A stretch of DNA of 64,000 bases from Natronobeatus ordinarius (GCF_024362485.1 NZ_CP101456.1:868001-932000); one strand, 5' to 3'; counted from the stretch's first letter, positions 17,613-26,527 are shown. Numbers and translations are program-made. Notes: generated from the sequence alone by a model not told the origin.

Positions 17613-18566
17613 TCAGCAGAGACAGAACGTCGACCCCTCGAGCCCGTCGTAGAGGCCGTCCGAGAGGTACTTCAGCCCGGTGTCACAGGCGACCGTCACG
17701 ACGGTCCCGTCGGGATCGTGCTCGGCCGCGGCTCGTCTGGCGGCGGCGAGGTTCATCCCCGTACTCGTCCCGACGAGCAACCCGTCTTCCCGTGCGACCT
17801 CGCGGAGGCACTCGACTCCCTCCTCGGTCGGGATCGTGTGAACCCGATCGTACAGCTCCTCGTCGACGAGCGGCGGAGAGCCGACGATCGCCGTCCCCTG
17901 GACGCTGTGTGAGCCGGCCGTGCCGTCCGTGAGCACCGGCGACTCTGCGGGCTCGACGAGCGAGACGGTGACGTTGGCGCCCCGTTCGCGGAACGCGCGC
18001 GAGGTGCCCATCGCACAGCCGCCCGTCCCGACGGTCATCACGAACTCGTCGACGTCGGGCCGTTCCTCGAGAATTTCCCGACCGAGCGCCCGGTAGCCCT
18101 CGAGCTGGTCGGGGTTGTCGAACTGGTCGGTGAAGTACGCGCCCGTCCGCTCCTGCACGGCCAGCGCCGCGTCACGGAGGTCGTCGAACAGCCCGTCGTA
18201 GGCCGTCCCGTCGGGCGTCTCGACCAACTCGAGTTCCGCCCCCAGCGCCCGCATCGACGCGATCTTCTCCTCGGCGACGCAGTCGGCGGTGACGACGGAA
18301 AAGGGGTGCTCGAGGACGGCACAGACGAACGCGAGACTCGAGCCCGTGCTCCCGCCGGTGAACTCGACGACCGGCTCGCCGGGTTCCAGCTCGCCCCGTC
18401 GTCTCGCCGCCTCGATCATCGCCAGCGCCATCCGGTCTTTCAGGCTCCCGGTCGGGTTCGCTCCCTCCCATTTCACGGCGATCGTCGCGCCGCCATCTGG
18501 TCGCATCGACGGAAGTTCGATCAGGGGCGTCTCACCGATCGCCTCGAGCGTGTTCTGGTGGTTCAT
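17613..18566 (-). CDS. Cysteine synthase-like PLP enzyme
   Basis: 317 residues of the fold-type II PLP family (cysteine synthase / cystathionine beta-synthase). Lys43 in G-S-L-K-D-R binds PLP, G-G-S-T-G-S-S (71-77) binds the substrate carboxylate, and a T-V-G-T-G-G loop binds the cofactor phosphate. The usual substrate loop T-S-G-N-T-G is replaced by T-G-G-S-T-G, so the substrate may not be O-acetylserine. The C-terminus ends F-C-L-C. It is monocistronic. Confidence 0.9.
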   Translation of the reverse strand: MNHQNTLEAIGETPLIELPSMRPDGGATIAVKWEGANPTGSLKDRMALAMIEAARRRGELEPGEPVVEFTGGSTGSSLAFVCAVLEHPFSVVTADCVAEEKIASMRALGAELELVETPDGTAYDGLFDDLRDAALAVQERTGAYFTDQFDNPDQLEGYRALGREILEERPDVDEFVMTVGTGGCAMGTSRAFRERGANVTVSLVEPAESPVLTDGTAGSHSVQGTAIVGSPPLVDEELYDRVHTIPTEEGVECLREVAREDGLLVGTSTGMNLAAARRAAAEHDPDGTVVTVACDTGLKYLSDGLYDGLEGSTFCLC

Positions 18567-18738
18567 GTCGATCGCTGTATGGCCGCAGTCGGCGTCCGCG
18601 GCCGATCACACGCACATGTCGTTCGAACGGACCCTCAACGTTTCCATCTCGAGACAACCGTGGCCCCTGTCTCGCTCGCGGTTCCCGGCGCGCGAGGGAT
18701 CAACAGACCCAAACGTCGCTCGCGAGTATCGGTTTCCG

Positions 18739-19998
18739 ATGGACCTCGAGTTCCTGGGCGGGGCGCGCGAGATCGGCCGGAGCGCGATGCTGATCGACGA
18801 CGCCCTGTTGCTCGACTTCGGGATGGACTCGGGCGACCCGCCGCGATACCCCGTGCGTGACGTCGACCCCGACGCCGTCGTCGTGAGCCACGGCCACCTC
18901 GATCACGTCGGCTCGATCCCTGCCCTGCTCTCGGGTGATTCGAGGCCACCGATCCACTGGACGCAGCCGACCTACGACCTCGCGATGCTCTTGGCCCGGG
19001 ACACGCTTTCCCTCCACGGCGGGACGTACGACTGTCCGTTCACCGAGGCCGAACTGGCCCGTCTCACGCAGGTCTCCGAGACTCACGGCTACCGCGAGCC
19101 GTTCACCGTCGACACCGACGCCGGCCGGTACGAGCTCACGTTCTTCGACGCCGGTCACGTCGTCGGCAGCGCCCACGTCCTGGTCAACGACGGAGACACC
19201 CGCCTGCTCTACACCGGCGACTTCCACACCGAAGACCAGCAGCTCGTTTCCGGCACGACCGCCCGCCCCGACGCCGACGTCGTACTCTGTGAGAGCACGT
19301 ACTCGGATACGACCCGGCCGCCCCGCGACGAACTCGAGCGCGCGTTCGCCGACAGCCTGAAGGCGACGATCTGGGAGGGCGGCACCGTCGTCGTCCCCGC
19401 GTTCGCCATCGGCCGCACTCAGGAGGTGCTCTGTATCTGTGAAGCACACGACCTCGAGTGTTACGTCGACGGGATGGGTAAACGCGTCACCGAACTGTTC
19501 TTGCGCCCGCGAAACCGCGACTTTCTGCGCGACCCCGACCTGCTCCGGCGGGCGAAGGGCAACGCCCGGTTCGTCGACGGCCGTGACGGCCAGCGCAAGC
19601 GGATCGCCACCCAGAACACCGTGATCGTCACCACCAGTGGGATGCTCCACGGCGGCCCCGCGATGACCTACGTCCCCGAGATCCGAACTCATCCAGCGAA
19701 CAAGATCGCGCTCACCGGCTACCAGGTCGAGGGAACGCCCGGCAGAGAGCTACTCGAGACCGGCAGCGCGCCGATCGACGGCCGCGTAATGCCCGTCAGC
19801 GCTCAGGTCGAGGGGTACGACTTCTCCGCGCACGCCGACCGCGAGGGCCTGCTCGCGTTCCTCGAGAGCTACCGCGACGCCACGGTGCTCGTGAACCACG
19901 GCGATCGTTGCGAGGCGTTCGCCGAGGAATTACGAGCCGAGGGGTTCGACGCGAGCGCGCCCGCCGTCGGGGACGTGCTGACGAACGTCGGCAGGTAA
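18739..19998 (+). CDS. Beta-CASP metallo-beta-lactamase ribonuclease (CPSF-like, without KH domains)
   Basis: 419 residues. The metallo-beta-lactamase core has H-G-H-L-D-H (51-56) and further zinc ligands (D-A-G-H-V-V-G-S, Y-T-G-D-F-H). The beta-CASP cap follows (F-A-I-G-R-T-Q-E) and the C-terminal S-A-H-A-D-R-E-G motif supplies the last His. Such enzymes are endo/5' exoribonucleases in RNA processing and decay. Lacking the N-terminal KH pair, it matches the short aCPSF2 type and not aCPSF1. The start at 18739 matches the conserved M-D-L-E-F-L-G-G-A-R-E-I-G; longer frames upstream are antisense to another gene. It is convergent with FAU-1. Confidence 0.92.
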   Translation: MDLEFLGGAREIGRSAMLIDDALLLDFGMDSGDPPRYPVRDVDPDAVVVSHGHLDHVGSIPALLSGDSRPPIHWTQPTYDLAMLLARDTLSLHGGTYDCPFTEAELARLTQVSETHGYREPFTVDTDAGRYELTFFDAGHVVGSAHVLVNDGDTRLLYTGDFHTEDQQLVSGTTARPDADVVLCESTYSDTTRPPRDELERAFADSLKATIWEGGTVVVPAFAIGRTQEVLCICEAHDLECYVDGMGKRVTELFLRPRNRDFLRDPDLLRRAKGNARFVDGRDGQRKRIATQNTVIVTTSGMLHGGPAMTYVPEIRTHPANKIALTGYQVEGTPGRELLETGSAPIDGRVMPVSAQVEGYDFSAHADREGLLAFLESYRDATVLVNHGDRCEAFAEELRAEGFDASAPAVGDVLTNVGR

Positions 19999-20019
19999 AG
20001 CTCCAGCAGCTGGGAACGA

Positions 20020-21447
20020 CTACTTCGAGAGCGCCCGTTCGACCGCCCCCGCGACGCTCCTCGCCTTCTTCGCCAGCGCCTCGGAGACGAGCCCGTCGTC
20101 GACGGCGGCCTCGAGTTCGGCCTCGTCGACGACCTCGACCGTCCCGTCGGCGTGGCGGATCACGTCGACGTAGAGGTCGACGTATCGGGCGCAGTCGGGG
20201 AAGAGTTCGACGGGCGTGCAGACGTTGACGTAGGTCCCCTTCGCCGTCCCCTCGGCGTCCCGGTAGGTTGTGGGGTACCACCACCGGCCCTCCCGGAGCT
20301 TCGTCACCGCGACGTCGCCGGCCTCTTTCGGGACGCCCAGCGCGTCGTAGGTGCCACCGCCCGAGAGCTGGCGCTCGAGCGTGATCGAGCCGTCGGGATC
20401 CCAGCCGGTGACCTTGCCCGTCCCGAGGCTGATGAGTCGGCCGTCGGGTTTGCCGTGGCCGAGTGTCAGTCGGTCGCCCGTCGTCGGGCCGAACTGGCGG
20501 GAGACGGCGTCGAAGGGGAACGCATCGTCCTCGTCGTCGCCAGCGGCGTCACAGACGGCCTCGACGAAGTCGACCGCCGCGCTCGCCGCCCGGTCGGCCG
20601 CCTTGGTCCGGTGGTGGCCGGGCATCGTGTTCTCGACCGCCCGTCGAGCCGCGTCCAGCGCGAACCGCGACTCGCGGCCGAACCAGACCCACGTCGTCGC
20701 CTCGGGGGCCGCGATCAGTGCCGGCTCGCCCGGGCCGTCGGCCGCCGCCTCGAGGTCGGCCTCGAGCGCCCGCGCCCGGTCGACGACGTGGGCGAGGCCG
20801 TTTCCCATCGCCTCGAGGTCGGCCTCGGCGGCGGCGTGTCGCCAGCGCAGCCCCCAGCCGTCGGGGACGTCGGTCGAGAGCAGGTCGGTCATCCCCACGA
20901 GTTCGTTCCCACGGGGGCCCCTGGCCGCCGCCGAGACGCCCGATTCGCCACGGGTGAGCCGACAGAGTCCGGTTCGAACCTCGATCTCCGGCCGGACGAG
21001 CGGGCGGTCGTCGTCCCACGGCGGCGTCGGCTCGTGGACCTGCACGCGGTAGCGATTCCCGACGTCCACGTAGCCGTCGACGTCGTCGTACTGCAGAAAG
21101 CCCCAGCGGCCGTCGCCGAGGTCGACGACGGCACCGCTGCCGATCGTCTCGATGATTTCGCCGTCGTAGACGGCTCCCCGGGGAGCCGCGGCGTCCCACC
21201 GGAACGCATCGACGGCGACCGACTCGAGTTCGGCGGCGACCGCGTCGACCGCCTCGGACGGTCCCGAGATCGAGACGCCCTGTCGGTCGCGCGTCGTCTC
21301 GATCGAGACGTCAGCGGGTGCGACCTGAAACTCGTCGTCGAACCGTTCCCGAATGGGTTCTGAGGCCTGGACGACATCGAGCCCGTTCTCCGAGAGGAGC
21401 TGCGTCACCGCCGTGGTGTAGATGCCACGGACGCGAACGGAGTGCAT
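20020..21447 (-). CDS. fau-1: RNA-binding protein AU-1 / ribonuclease FAU-1
   Basis: 475 residues starting M-H-S-V-R-V-R-G-I-Y. An N-terminal alpha/beta domain is followed by an S1-like RNA-binding strand set (about 85-160) and a C-terminal DUF402 domain (about 330-440, W-W-Y-P-T-T-Y-R and D-L-Y-V-D-V). FAU-1 of Pyrococcus binds AU-rich RNA and has RNase E/G-like activity toward rRNA precursors. The longer upstream frame is discarded because homology-like sequence begins at 21447. It is convergent with the beta-CASP nuclease, so two RNA-decay factors are neighbours. Confidence 0.9.
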   Translation of the reverse strand: MHSVRVRGIYTTAVTQLLSENGLDVVQASEPIRERFDDEFQVAPADVSIETTRDRQGVSISGPSEAVDAVAAELESVAVDAFRWDAAAPRGAVYDGEIIETIGSGAVVDLGDGRWGFLQYDDVDGYVDVGNRYRVQVHEPTPPWDDDRPLVRPEIEVRTGLCRLTRGESGVSAAARGPRGNELVGMTDLLSTDVPDGWGLRWRHAAAEADLEAMGNGLAHVVDRARALEADLEAAADGPGEPALIAAPEATTWVWFGRESRFALDAARRAVENTMPGHHRTKAADRAASAAVDFVEAVCDAAGDDEDDAFPFDAVSRQFGPTTGDRLTLGHGKPDGRLISLGTGKVTGWDPDGSITLERQLSGGGTYDALGVPKEAGDVAVTKLREGRWWYPTTYRDAEGTAKGTYVNVCTPVELFPDCARYVDLYVDVIRHADGTVEVVDEAELEAAVDDGLVSEALAKKARSVAGAVERALSK

Positions 21448-21570
21448 GGCGGGCGCTTCGCACGGGGGGTGCTTGTGGATTCCGGGTCGACAGACGGGTC
21501 GCTGTCCGAGGTAGAGCGTACCGGTCGAACGGCTCACGGGCGGGTCGGTAACTCGGTACCGCAGTCCGTC

Positions 21571-21756
21571 TCAGTCGTCGGCGGGTTCGGAAACGGGATG
21601 AGAAACAGCGTGAGCGGGGGCATCGGCGGACGGTTCCTCGAGCGTCGATTCGGCGTCGGCGGGCGGTACTCGAGATCGGGTTCGTGTCTCCTCGTTCTCG
21701 TCTTCGTCCGCCGAGGGGAGGTCGGCATACAGGATACCGCGGCTCGGGCTGTACAT
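21571..21756 (-). CDS. Short acidic protein (61 residues), hypothetical
   Basis: 61 residues, starting M-Y-S-P-S-R-G-I-L-Y-A-D-L-P and continuing as a very acidic, disordered tail rich in D, E, A and P. No domain is recognised. Support comes from a good TATA box (GCTTAAGCGG on the minus strand, 21778-21787) centred 26 bases before the ATG, and from haloarchaeal acidity. It could still be spurious, because the region is GC-rich and open in several frames. Confidence 0.5.
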   Translation of the reverse strand: MYSPSRGILYADLPSADEDENEETRTRSRVPPADAESTLEEPSADAPAHAVSHPVSEPADD

Positions 21757-21777
21757 TGAGTATCGGTGTGAACTCGA

Positions 21778-21787
21778 TCCGCTTAAG
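21778..21787 (-). promoter_or_regulatory. TATA box of the 61-residue protein gene
   Basis: Read on the minus strand, CTTAAGC lies 26 bases before the ATG at 21756, an ideal archaeal spacing for a leaderless mRNA. Confidence 0.5.
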
Positions 21788-21812
21788 CCATCTCCTAATA
21801 TGTGTCGTGATA

Positions 21813-21829
21813 CATTATATCATATAATG
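21813..21829. promoter_or_regulatory. AT-rich 17-base perfect palindrome
   Basis: CATTATAT-C-ATATAATG is a perfect palindrome of pure AT character in a GC-rich genome, located between a minus-strand gene (start 21756) and the plus-strand PrsW gene (start 21928). It could be an operator or a divergent promoter element. Confidence 0.45.
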
Positions 21830-21927
21830 GCCGGGATCGAATGGGGTGGCGCCGTCCACGTCCGGTGTTCGTGTGTTCGATACGACCCGTCCGATACTAT
21901 AGGGGGCCGGAGGTCGTATCGGCGCGC

Positions 21928-22974
21928 ATGACCCGCAGGCGCGACCCGGTCGAACGAGCCGACGGCGACGGGACGGACCTCTACGACGTCTCGACGTGGG
22001 AGCCACGGTCGACGGTCGACCGGCTCTCCTACGGCATCTACCAGGGGCTCAGCTACGGGCTTCAGTCGATCGTCTTGCTGACCGCGGTCGCGATCACGAT
22101 CTCGTTACTGGTCACGCCGGGGCTGCTCGTCGCCGAGGAGCCGATTATCGCCGTCTTCTTCGGCCTGTCGATCGTTCCGGCGCTCGCGCTCGCGGCGTAC
22201 ATCTGGTACGCCGACATCACGACGAAACAGCCGCTGTGGCTCCTCGTCGCCACGTTCGTGCTCGCCGTACTGTTCGCGACGTTCGCCGCCGTCGTCAACA
22301 CCGTCGGTGGCACTCGACTCCAGCCGATTCCGATCGTCGGCACGCTCCTCTTTTTCTTCCTGATCGTCGGGCCCGTTGAGGAGGCGGTGAAGCTGCTCGC
22401 CGTTCGCGTCCTGGCGTACCGGAGCGAACACTTCGACGCCGTCATCGACGGCGCGGTGTTCGGCGCCGTCGCCGGCCTCGGTTTCGCGGCCATCGAGAAC
22501 GCCATCTACATCAGCGGCACCCTCGTTCAGCTCGGCACCGGCACGGGTCTGATCACGGCTGCGACCGGAATCACGACCGTCCGCGCGCTCGTCGGCCCCG
22601 GCCACGTCATCTACTCAGCCATCGCCGGCTACTACCTCGGCCTCGCGAAGTTCAATCCCCAGTACGCCGGCCCGCTCGTGGTCAAAGGCCTGCTCGTCGC
22701 CGCGTTCGTTCACGCGACCTACAACGCCACCGTCGGCGTCGTTCCCGCACTCGTCGCGGCGATCCACCCCATCAGCGTCGAACTGGCGTTCGTCGCCTAC
22801 GTGATCGGCTTCAACCTCCTCATCGGCCTCTACCTCTACCGGAAGATCGCCCGCTACCGCCGCGCCTACCGGTCGGCCAGAGACGACGTCGACGGCGTCC
22901 CGACGCCCGAACTGACCGAGTTCGACCCCGACCGGCAGTCCCACACGGACGAGCCTGACTACTCCTCCCAGTAG
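21928..22974 (+). CDS. PrsW family intramembrane metalloprotease
   Basis: 348 residues with about eight membrane helices. The PrsW/CAAX-like motifs are all present: E-E-A-V-K (151-155), F-A-A-I-E-N (186-191), G-H-V-I-Y (225-229) and V-H-A-T-Y-N (261-266), giving two Glu and two His as active-site residues. Bacterial PrsW starts site-1 cleavage of anti-sigma factors, but archaea lack those substrates, so the target here is unknown. A TATA-like ACTATAGG at 21896-21903 fits the start. Its 3' end overlaps the end of the cupin gene by 16 bases on the opposite strand. Confidence 0.92.
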   Translation: MTRRRDPVERADGDGTDLYDVSTWEPRSTVDRLSYGIYQGLSYGLQSIVLLTAVAITISLLVTPGLLVAEEPIIAVFFGLSIVPALALAAYIWYADITTKQPLWLLVATFVLAVLFATFAAVVNTVGGTRLQPIPIVGTLLFFFLIVGPVEEAVKLLAVRVLAYRSEHFDAVIDGAVFGAVAGLGFAAIENAIYISGTLVQLGTGTGLITAATGITTVRALVGPGHVIYSAIAGYYLGLAKFNPQYAGPLVVKGLLVAAFVHATYNATVGVVPALVAAIHPISVELAFVAYVIGFNLLIGLYLYRKIARYRRAYRSARDDVDGVPTPELTEFDPDRQSHTDEPDYSSQ

Positions 22975-23435
22975 TCGACGTCTCCATCGATCGGGTAGTA
23001 GCCGTGAACGGAACGCTCGTCACGACCGCCCGGCGCCGAGCCGACGAAGACGCCGAGCTTCTCCATCTCCGGGTAGACGGTCACGTCCGGCTCGGCCATC
23101 GTCGACATGGCGAGGTACCGAAGCGGTTCGTCGCCATCGTTGACGACCTGGTGACCGCCGGACTCGTCGGCCGGCAGGGCGACGTAGTCGCCAACCTCGA
23201 GGGATTTCTCGCCGTCGTCGAGCCGGATCGTTCCCTCCCCACGCAGGACGAAGATGGCCTCCTCGTTGGCCGTGTGGTAGTGATACGGCCACGACCGCGT
23301 GCCGGGCTCGAGTTCGTACAGGCTACAGCCCAGCTGCTCGGCGTCGGTCGCGTTCGAGAGCTCCTTGCGGCGCATGGCGACCCCGTCCCGGTCGTAGCGC
23401 GTCCACTCGACGTCCTGCTCGTTACGCTTCGACAT
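22959..23435 (-). CDS. Cupin-domain protein
   Basis: 158 residues forming a single cupin barrel. Motif 1 is W-P-Y-H-Y-H-T-A-N-E-E-A-I-F-V-L-R-G-E-G with His-x-His and Glu metal ligands; motif 2 is L-P-A-D-E-S-G-G-H-Q-V-V-N. This composition is typical of metal-dependent sugar isomerases, small-molecule sensors or dioxygenases, and no specific role can be inferred. The C-terminus Y-Y-P-I-D-G-D-V-D-Y-W-E-E is conserved in cupins annotated as uncharacterised. It overlaps PrsW tail-to-tail. Confidence 0.85.
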   Translation of the reverse strand: MSKRNEQDVEWTRYDRDGVAMRRKELSNATDAEQLGCSLYELEPGTRSWPYHYHTANEEAIFVLRGEGTIRLDDGEKSLEVGDYVALPADESGGHQVVNDGDEPLRYLAMSTMAEPDVTVYPEMEKLGVFVGSAPGGRDERSVHGYYPIDGDVDYWEE

Positions 23436-23505
23436 ACTTCGACGTGGATCGCTCGACGGCTTAAAACCGAGCCTCCGACCGCGGTCGCCTCGAGTCTCGC
23501 CGACG

Positions 23506-24234
23506 TCAGCTGTCCCCGATCCGTTCGATGGCCTCGTCGAACCGTTCGGCAGGCTGGGCGCCGACGAGCGTCCCGGCCGTCTCGGTCCCCGGATCGAAGA
23601 CGACGAACGTCGGGGTACCGGAGATTCCGAACGACTGTGCCTGCGCCGCGTCGGCCTCAACCTGTGTTTCGAACGCTTCCCGACGCTCGTCGAGACACGT
23701 CTCGAGGGCGTCTGCATCGACGCTCGAGACCGAGCGAGTGTACTCGAGGAGGCTGTCGGCCGCGGCCCAGCCGGCGTTTCGCTCGCCCTGTTCGTCGAGG
23801 ACGGCGGCGTGCCAGTCCCAGTACGCCGACGACCCGGTATCGCGGACCTGCGACCAGACGCACCGCGAGGCGACCGCGGCGGTCATCGAATCCGGGCCGA
23901 AGTACGGCAGCGCGACGAACACGACGCGAACCCGACCCGGCTCGACGTGATCGCGAACGAGTTCGGGGAGCGTCTCCCGTTCGAACCGCGCGCAGAACGG
24001 ACACTGGAAGTCGGTCCAGTAGTAAAGCTCGAGCGGGGCGTCGGCCGACCCCATGATCGGTTTGCCTGCGAGGTCGACGCCGAACGCCGACGTCTCGTCG
24101 CTGGCGTGGAACGATACGGCTCGGTCGTGATCGGGCTCATCGTCAGCGCGCGTGAGAACGTACGCGCCGGCGGCACCGAGGCTTACGACCGAGGCGGCGA
24201 GAAAGGCACGACGGGACGGCTGATCGAACGTCAT
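23506..24234 (-). CDS. Exported DsbA-family thiol oxidoreductase
   Basis: 242 residues. The N-terminus S-R-R-A-F-L-A-A-S plus a hydrophobic helix is a Tat-type signal or membrane anchor. The thioredoxin fold with a DsbA helical insert shows the catalytic C-P-F-C at 78-81 and the cis-Pro loop G-T-P-T-F-V near 210. It should form or shuffle disulfides outside the membrane. It faces away from the gene pair at 24347-25380, whose membrane CxxC motifs make them plausible electron partners. Confidence 0.9.
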   Translation of the reverse strand: MTFDQPSRRAFLAASVVSLGAAGAYVLTRADDEPDHDRAVSFHASDETSAFGVDLAGKPIMGSADAPLELYYWTDFQCPFCARFERETLPELVRDHVEPGRVRVVFVALPYFGPDSMTAAVASRCVWSQVRDTGSSAYWDWHAAVLDEQGERNAGWAAADSLLEYTRSVSSVDADALETCLDERREAFETQVEADAAQAQSFGISGTPTFVVFDPGTETAGTLVGAQPAERFDEAIERIGDS

Positions 24235-24346
24235 TCGGTATCTTCGTGCTCACGATTTCACCAGTCGACGGTAAAGGAGTCGCCGATTCGCTGGGTCAGC
24301 AAATCGGAGTCGAACGTATCAACGCGACTGTCGTTCGTTCCGATCG

Positions 24347-24895
24347 ATGAGCACGCGCGACTCGATCGAACGGTTCCTGCGGAACCTCGCGGCGGCGGTT
24401 TCGTACCCGTTCGAGAGCTGGCGAGGCACGATCGGACTGGTCATCGTCTCGCTCGCCATCTACGTCCTTCTGATCCTGAGCACGATGCCGGCGTTCTCGT
24501 TGCAGCTGCTCGGCGATGGGCTCCACTGGCTCGACTACGCCCTCGTCTCGCTCACCGAGACGGTGTACCGGACCGACGGGCCGTCGGGGCTCGCACTCGT
24601 CGTCCTCTACGCGCTGCTCTCGGGGATCGCGATCGTCAACGCGGTCGCACAGCTGCGCGTCGTCGGCCTCTCGAGTCTCGCCGACGTCTCCGGCGTGCTC
24701 CCCGGTTTCCTTGCGTCGGGCTGTGCGAGCTGTGGCGCCGGACTCCTCGGCTTCCTGGGGTTCGCCGGCGGCGTGGCGGTCCTCCCGTTCGACGGTGCAC
24801 TCCTCCGTGTCGGCGGCCTCCTCCTGTTGCTCTTCTTCCTGGGACGGACGGGCCACCCCGAGCGGTGTTCGTTCGCGATGGAGGCGGCCGAATGA
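24347..24895 (+). CDS. Membrane protein with luminal CxxC, member of a coupled pair
   Basis: 182 residues with about four helices (29-50, 83-103, 115-140, 150-168). A membrane-embedded S-G-C-A-S-C-G-A-G motif has Cys126 and Cys129 at the end of a helix, like the redox cysteines of DsbD/CcdA and quinone-linked thiol oxidases, though overall it does not resemble those families. A third cysteine is near the C-terminus (E-R-C-S-F). Its stop overlaps the next start by four bases. I do not recognise a named family. Confidence 0.8.
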   Translation: MSTRDSIERFLRNLAAAVSYPFESWRGTIGLVIVSLAIYVLLILSTMPAFSLQLLGDGLHWLDYALVSLTETVYRTDGPSGLALVVLYALLSGIAIVNAVAQLRVVGLSSLADVSGVLPGFLASGCASCGAGLLGFLGFAGGVAVLPFDGALLRVGGLLLLLFFLGRTGHPERCSFAMEAAE

Positions 24896-25380
24896 CGGGA
24901 CGTGGCCTCGTCCGGACGGTCCGATCGAATCCGCGCGCGGTCGCGTGGGGCACGCTCACTGCGGTCGGCGTGTTCTCGCTGTTCGGTCTCGTCACCGGCC
25001 TGATTCCGAACCCACTCTACGTTCGGATGGTGTCACGGACGCCGACAGACTATCTGTTTCTCACGCTGACCGCGCTGCTGGCTGGCGTGTACGTCACCCA
25101 GCGGCTGACGACCGAGGTGGCCTGCACACAACCCGAGGACGCGGGTGGACGGTTCGATGGAGGGAGCACGGACCGCTGGGCGTTCGGGGGGCTGGTCGGC
25201 GGTTTCCTGGCGGTCGGCTGTCCGGTCTGTAACGCCGTCCTGCTCGCGCTGTTCAGTTCCTCGATGCTCATGACGTACTTCGACCCACTACGACCGCTCC
25301 TGGGGCTCCTCTCGGTCGCGCTCCTGGCGGGACTGATCTCCGTGCGCCACCGACGGACGTGTGGGGTGTGTAACCTATGA
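24892..25380 (+). CDS. Membrane protein with two CxxC motifs, second member of the pair
   Basis: 162 residues with about four helices. C-P-V-C at 110-113 sits at the start of a helix (F-L-A-V-G-C-P-V-C-N-A-V-L-L-A-L), and the C-terminus R-T-C-G-V-C-N-L gives a second CxxC at 157-160 in the cytoplasm or outside. With the preceding gene it forms a translationally coupled pair, reminiscent of a split DsbD-type thiol relay. The function is inferred only from the cysteines and the neighbours. Confidence 0.8.
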   Translation: MTGRGLVRTVRSNPRAVAWGTLTAVGVFSLFGLVTGLIPNPLYVRMVSRTPTDYLFLTLTALLAGVYVTQRLTTEVACTQPEDAGGRFDGGSTDRWAFGGLVGGFLAVGCPVCNAVLLALFSSSMLMTYFDPLRPLLGLLSVALLAGLISVRHRRTCGVCNL

Positions 25381-25430
25381 ACGCAGGCTCGAGTCCCGAC
25401 GTCGGAACCGCCCACTCTCGAGAACCGCCG

Positions 25431-25440
25431 GCTATTTGTG
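25431..25440 (+). promoter_or_regulatory. TATA-like element before the winged-helix regulator
   Basis: GCTATTTGTG lies 23-32 bases before the ATG at 25463 and fits a leaderless start. Confidence 0.45.
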
Positions 25441-25462
25441 ATCGTCCGGCGATGCCAGTGCC

Positions 25463-25822
25463 ATGAACCGGGCGGGGGACGTGACTCCGGCGGACGTCTT
25501 CGAGTTGCTGGCAGACGAGTACGCCCGGCGGATCCTCGTCGCCGCCGATCGGAGGCCGATGACCGCGAAAGCGCTGAGCGACGCCTGTGACGCCTCGCTC
25601 GCGACGGTCTACCGGCGCGCCTCGATGCTTGAAGAACACGGCCTCCTCGAGGAACGACGGACGATCGGGTCCGACGGCACTCACCGGCGCAAGTTCGAGA
25701 CGGTGCTCGAGGAGCTCCACGTCGACCTCTCGGAGGGAGAGCTGACCGTCAGCGTGGACACGCGGGACGAACTCGCGGACAACTTTACGTCGCTGTGGGA
25801 CGAGCTTCGGGGGAGCCGATGA
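25463..25822 (+). CDS. ArsR-like winged-helix regulator
   Basis: 119 residues with a winged helix (10-75): V-F-E-L-L-A-D-E-Y-A-R-R-I-L, the recognition helix region S-D-A-C-D-A-S-L-A-T-V-Y-R-R, then the wing L-L-E-E-R-R. No metal-binding Cys pair is seen, so it is not a classical metal sensor. It overlaps the next gene by four bases (ATGA), and this regulator plus small membrane protein pair recurs in haloarchaea. It may control the surrounding thiol/copper genes; that is inference from position. Confidence 0.85.
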   Translation: MNRAGDVTPADVFELLADEYARRILVAADRRPMTAKALSDACDASLATVYRRASMLEEHGLLEERRTIGSDGTHRRKFETVLEELHVDLSEGELTVSVDTRDELADNFTSLWDELRGSR

Positions 25823-26085
25823 CCGAAGCACCCTTTCTCGCCGCGAAGCTCGTCACGCTCGCGTTGAGTCTCGCGGTCGCGTATCTGGCCTACCATGGCT
25901 ACCGGCGAAACGGCCGCGAGCCGATGCTGTACGTCTCCGCCGGCTTCGTCCTCATCGGCGCCGGTGCGATCTGTGAGGGACTCATCTACCTGTTCTTTGG
26001 GACCTCGATCGTCTCTGCGGGCCTCATTCAGGCGGTGATCGTCTCGAGCGGCATGCTCTGTGTCCTCTTCTCGCTGACGAAGTGA
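25819..26085 (+). CDS. DUF7521-like small membrane protein
   Basis: 88 residues, three transmembrane helices (7-26, 36-55, 63-85). Coupled by a 4-base overlap to the winged-helix regulator, it belongs to a haloarchaeal family that is usually paired with such a regulator. It might be a membrane sensor or anchor for it. It has no catalytic residues. Confidence 0.78.
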   Translation: MTEAPFLAAKLVTLALSLAVAYLAYHGYRRNGREPMLYVSAGFVLIGAGAICEGLIYLFFGTSIVSAGLIQAVIVSSGMLCVLFSLTK

Positions 26086-26086
26086 C

Positions 26087-26320
26087 TCACGAGTCCGGCA
26101 CGCAGTCGGTCTCACAGCCCGCACACCCGGTCCGTCGCCGGAGCGCGAAGACGGCGATCACGAGCGCCAGCGCGAGGACGGCCGTCTCGACGAGTCCGGC
26201 GCCCATCCCACTGGCGGCGACGCCACCGGTCACGGCGGCGGTTCCGGGGCCGAGACAGCAGAGACTCGCGAGCCCCCCGACGCCGACGATCGACCGTCGT
26301 GCTGCCGTGTCGTCGTCCAT
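26087..26320 (-). CDS. Small cysteine-containing membrane protein
   Basis: 77 residues, two helices. A C-C-L-G-P-G motif starts the first helix region (21-26), and the C-terminus carries T-G-C-A-G-C-E-T-D-C. The vicinal Cys pair plus terminal cysteines resembles small mercury/copper membrane carriers (MerF/MerT-like), but homology cannot be confirmed by eye. A TATA element (CTATATCG region, 26345-26352 on the minus strand) gives a leaderless start. It lies within the thiol/copper island. Confidence 0.68.
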   Translation of the reverse strand: MDDDTAARRSIVGVGGLASLCCLGPGTAAVTGGVAASGMGAGLVETAVLALALVIAVFALRRRTGCAGCETDCVPDS

Positions 26321-26344
26321 CGGTCGTTCCTTCGCGACCGATCA

Positions 26345-26352
26345 CTATATCG
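26345..26352 (-). promoter_or_regulatory. TATA box of the small Cys membrane protein
   Basis: On the minus strand CGATATAG lies about 25-32 bases before the ATG at 26320. Confidence 0.5.
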
Positions 26353-26527
26353 ATTGGGGAACCACTCGCCGGCAGCGCAGCCGACGGCATCGCGCCGGCG
26401 GGACGCTCGAGTCGGCCCCGAACCGCTTCCGCCCTGGGCGCCGGCCCGGGCTCGAGTCGACCAGGCCGTACGGACGAACGCGTCGGCGACGGGCCCGATT
26501 TGCCGACCCGGAGAATCGGCGGATCCG

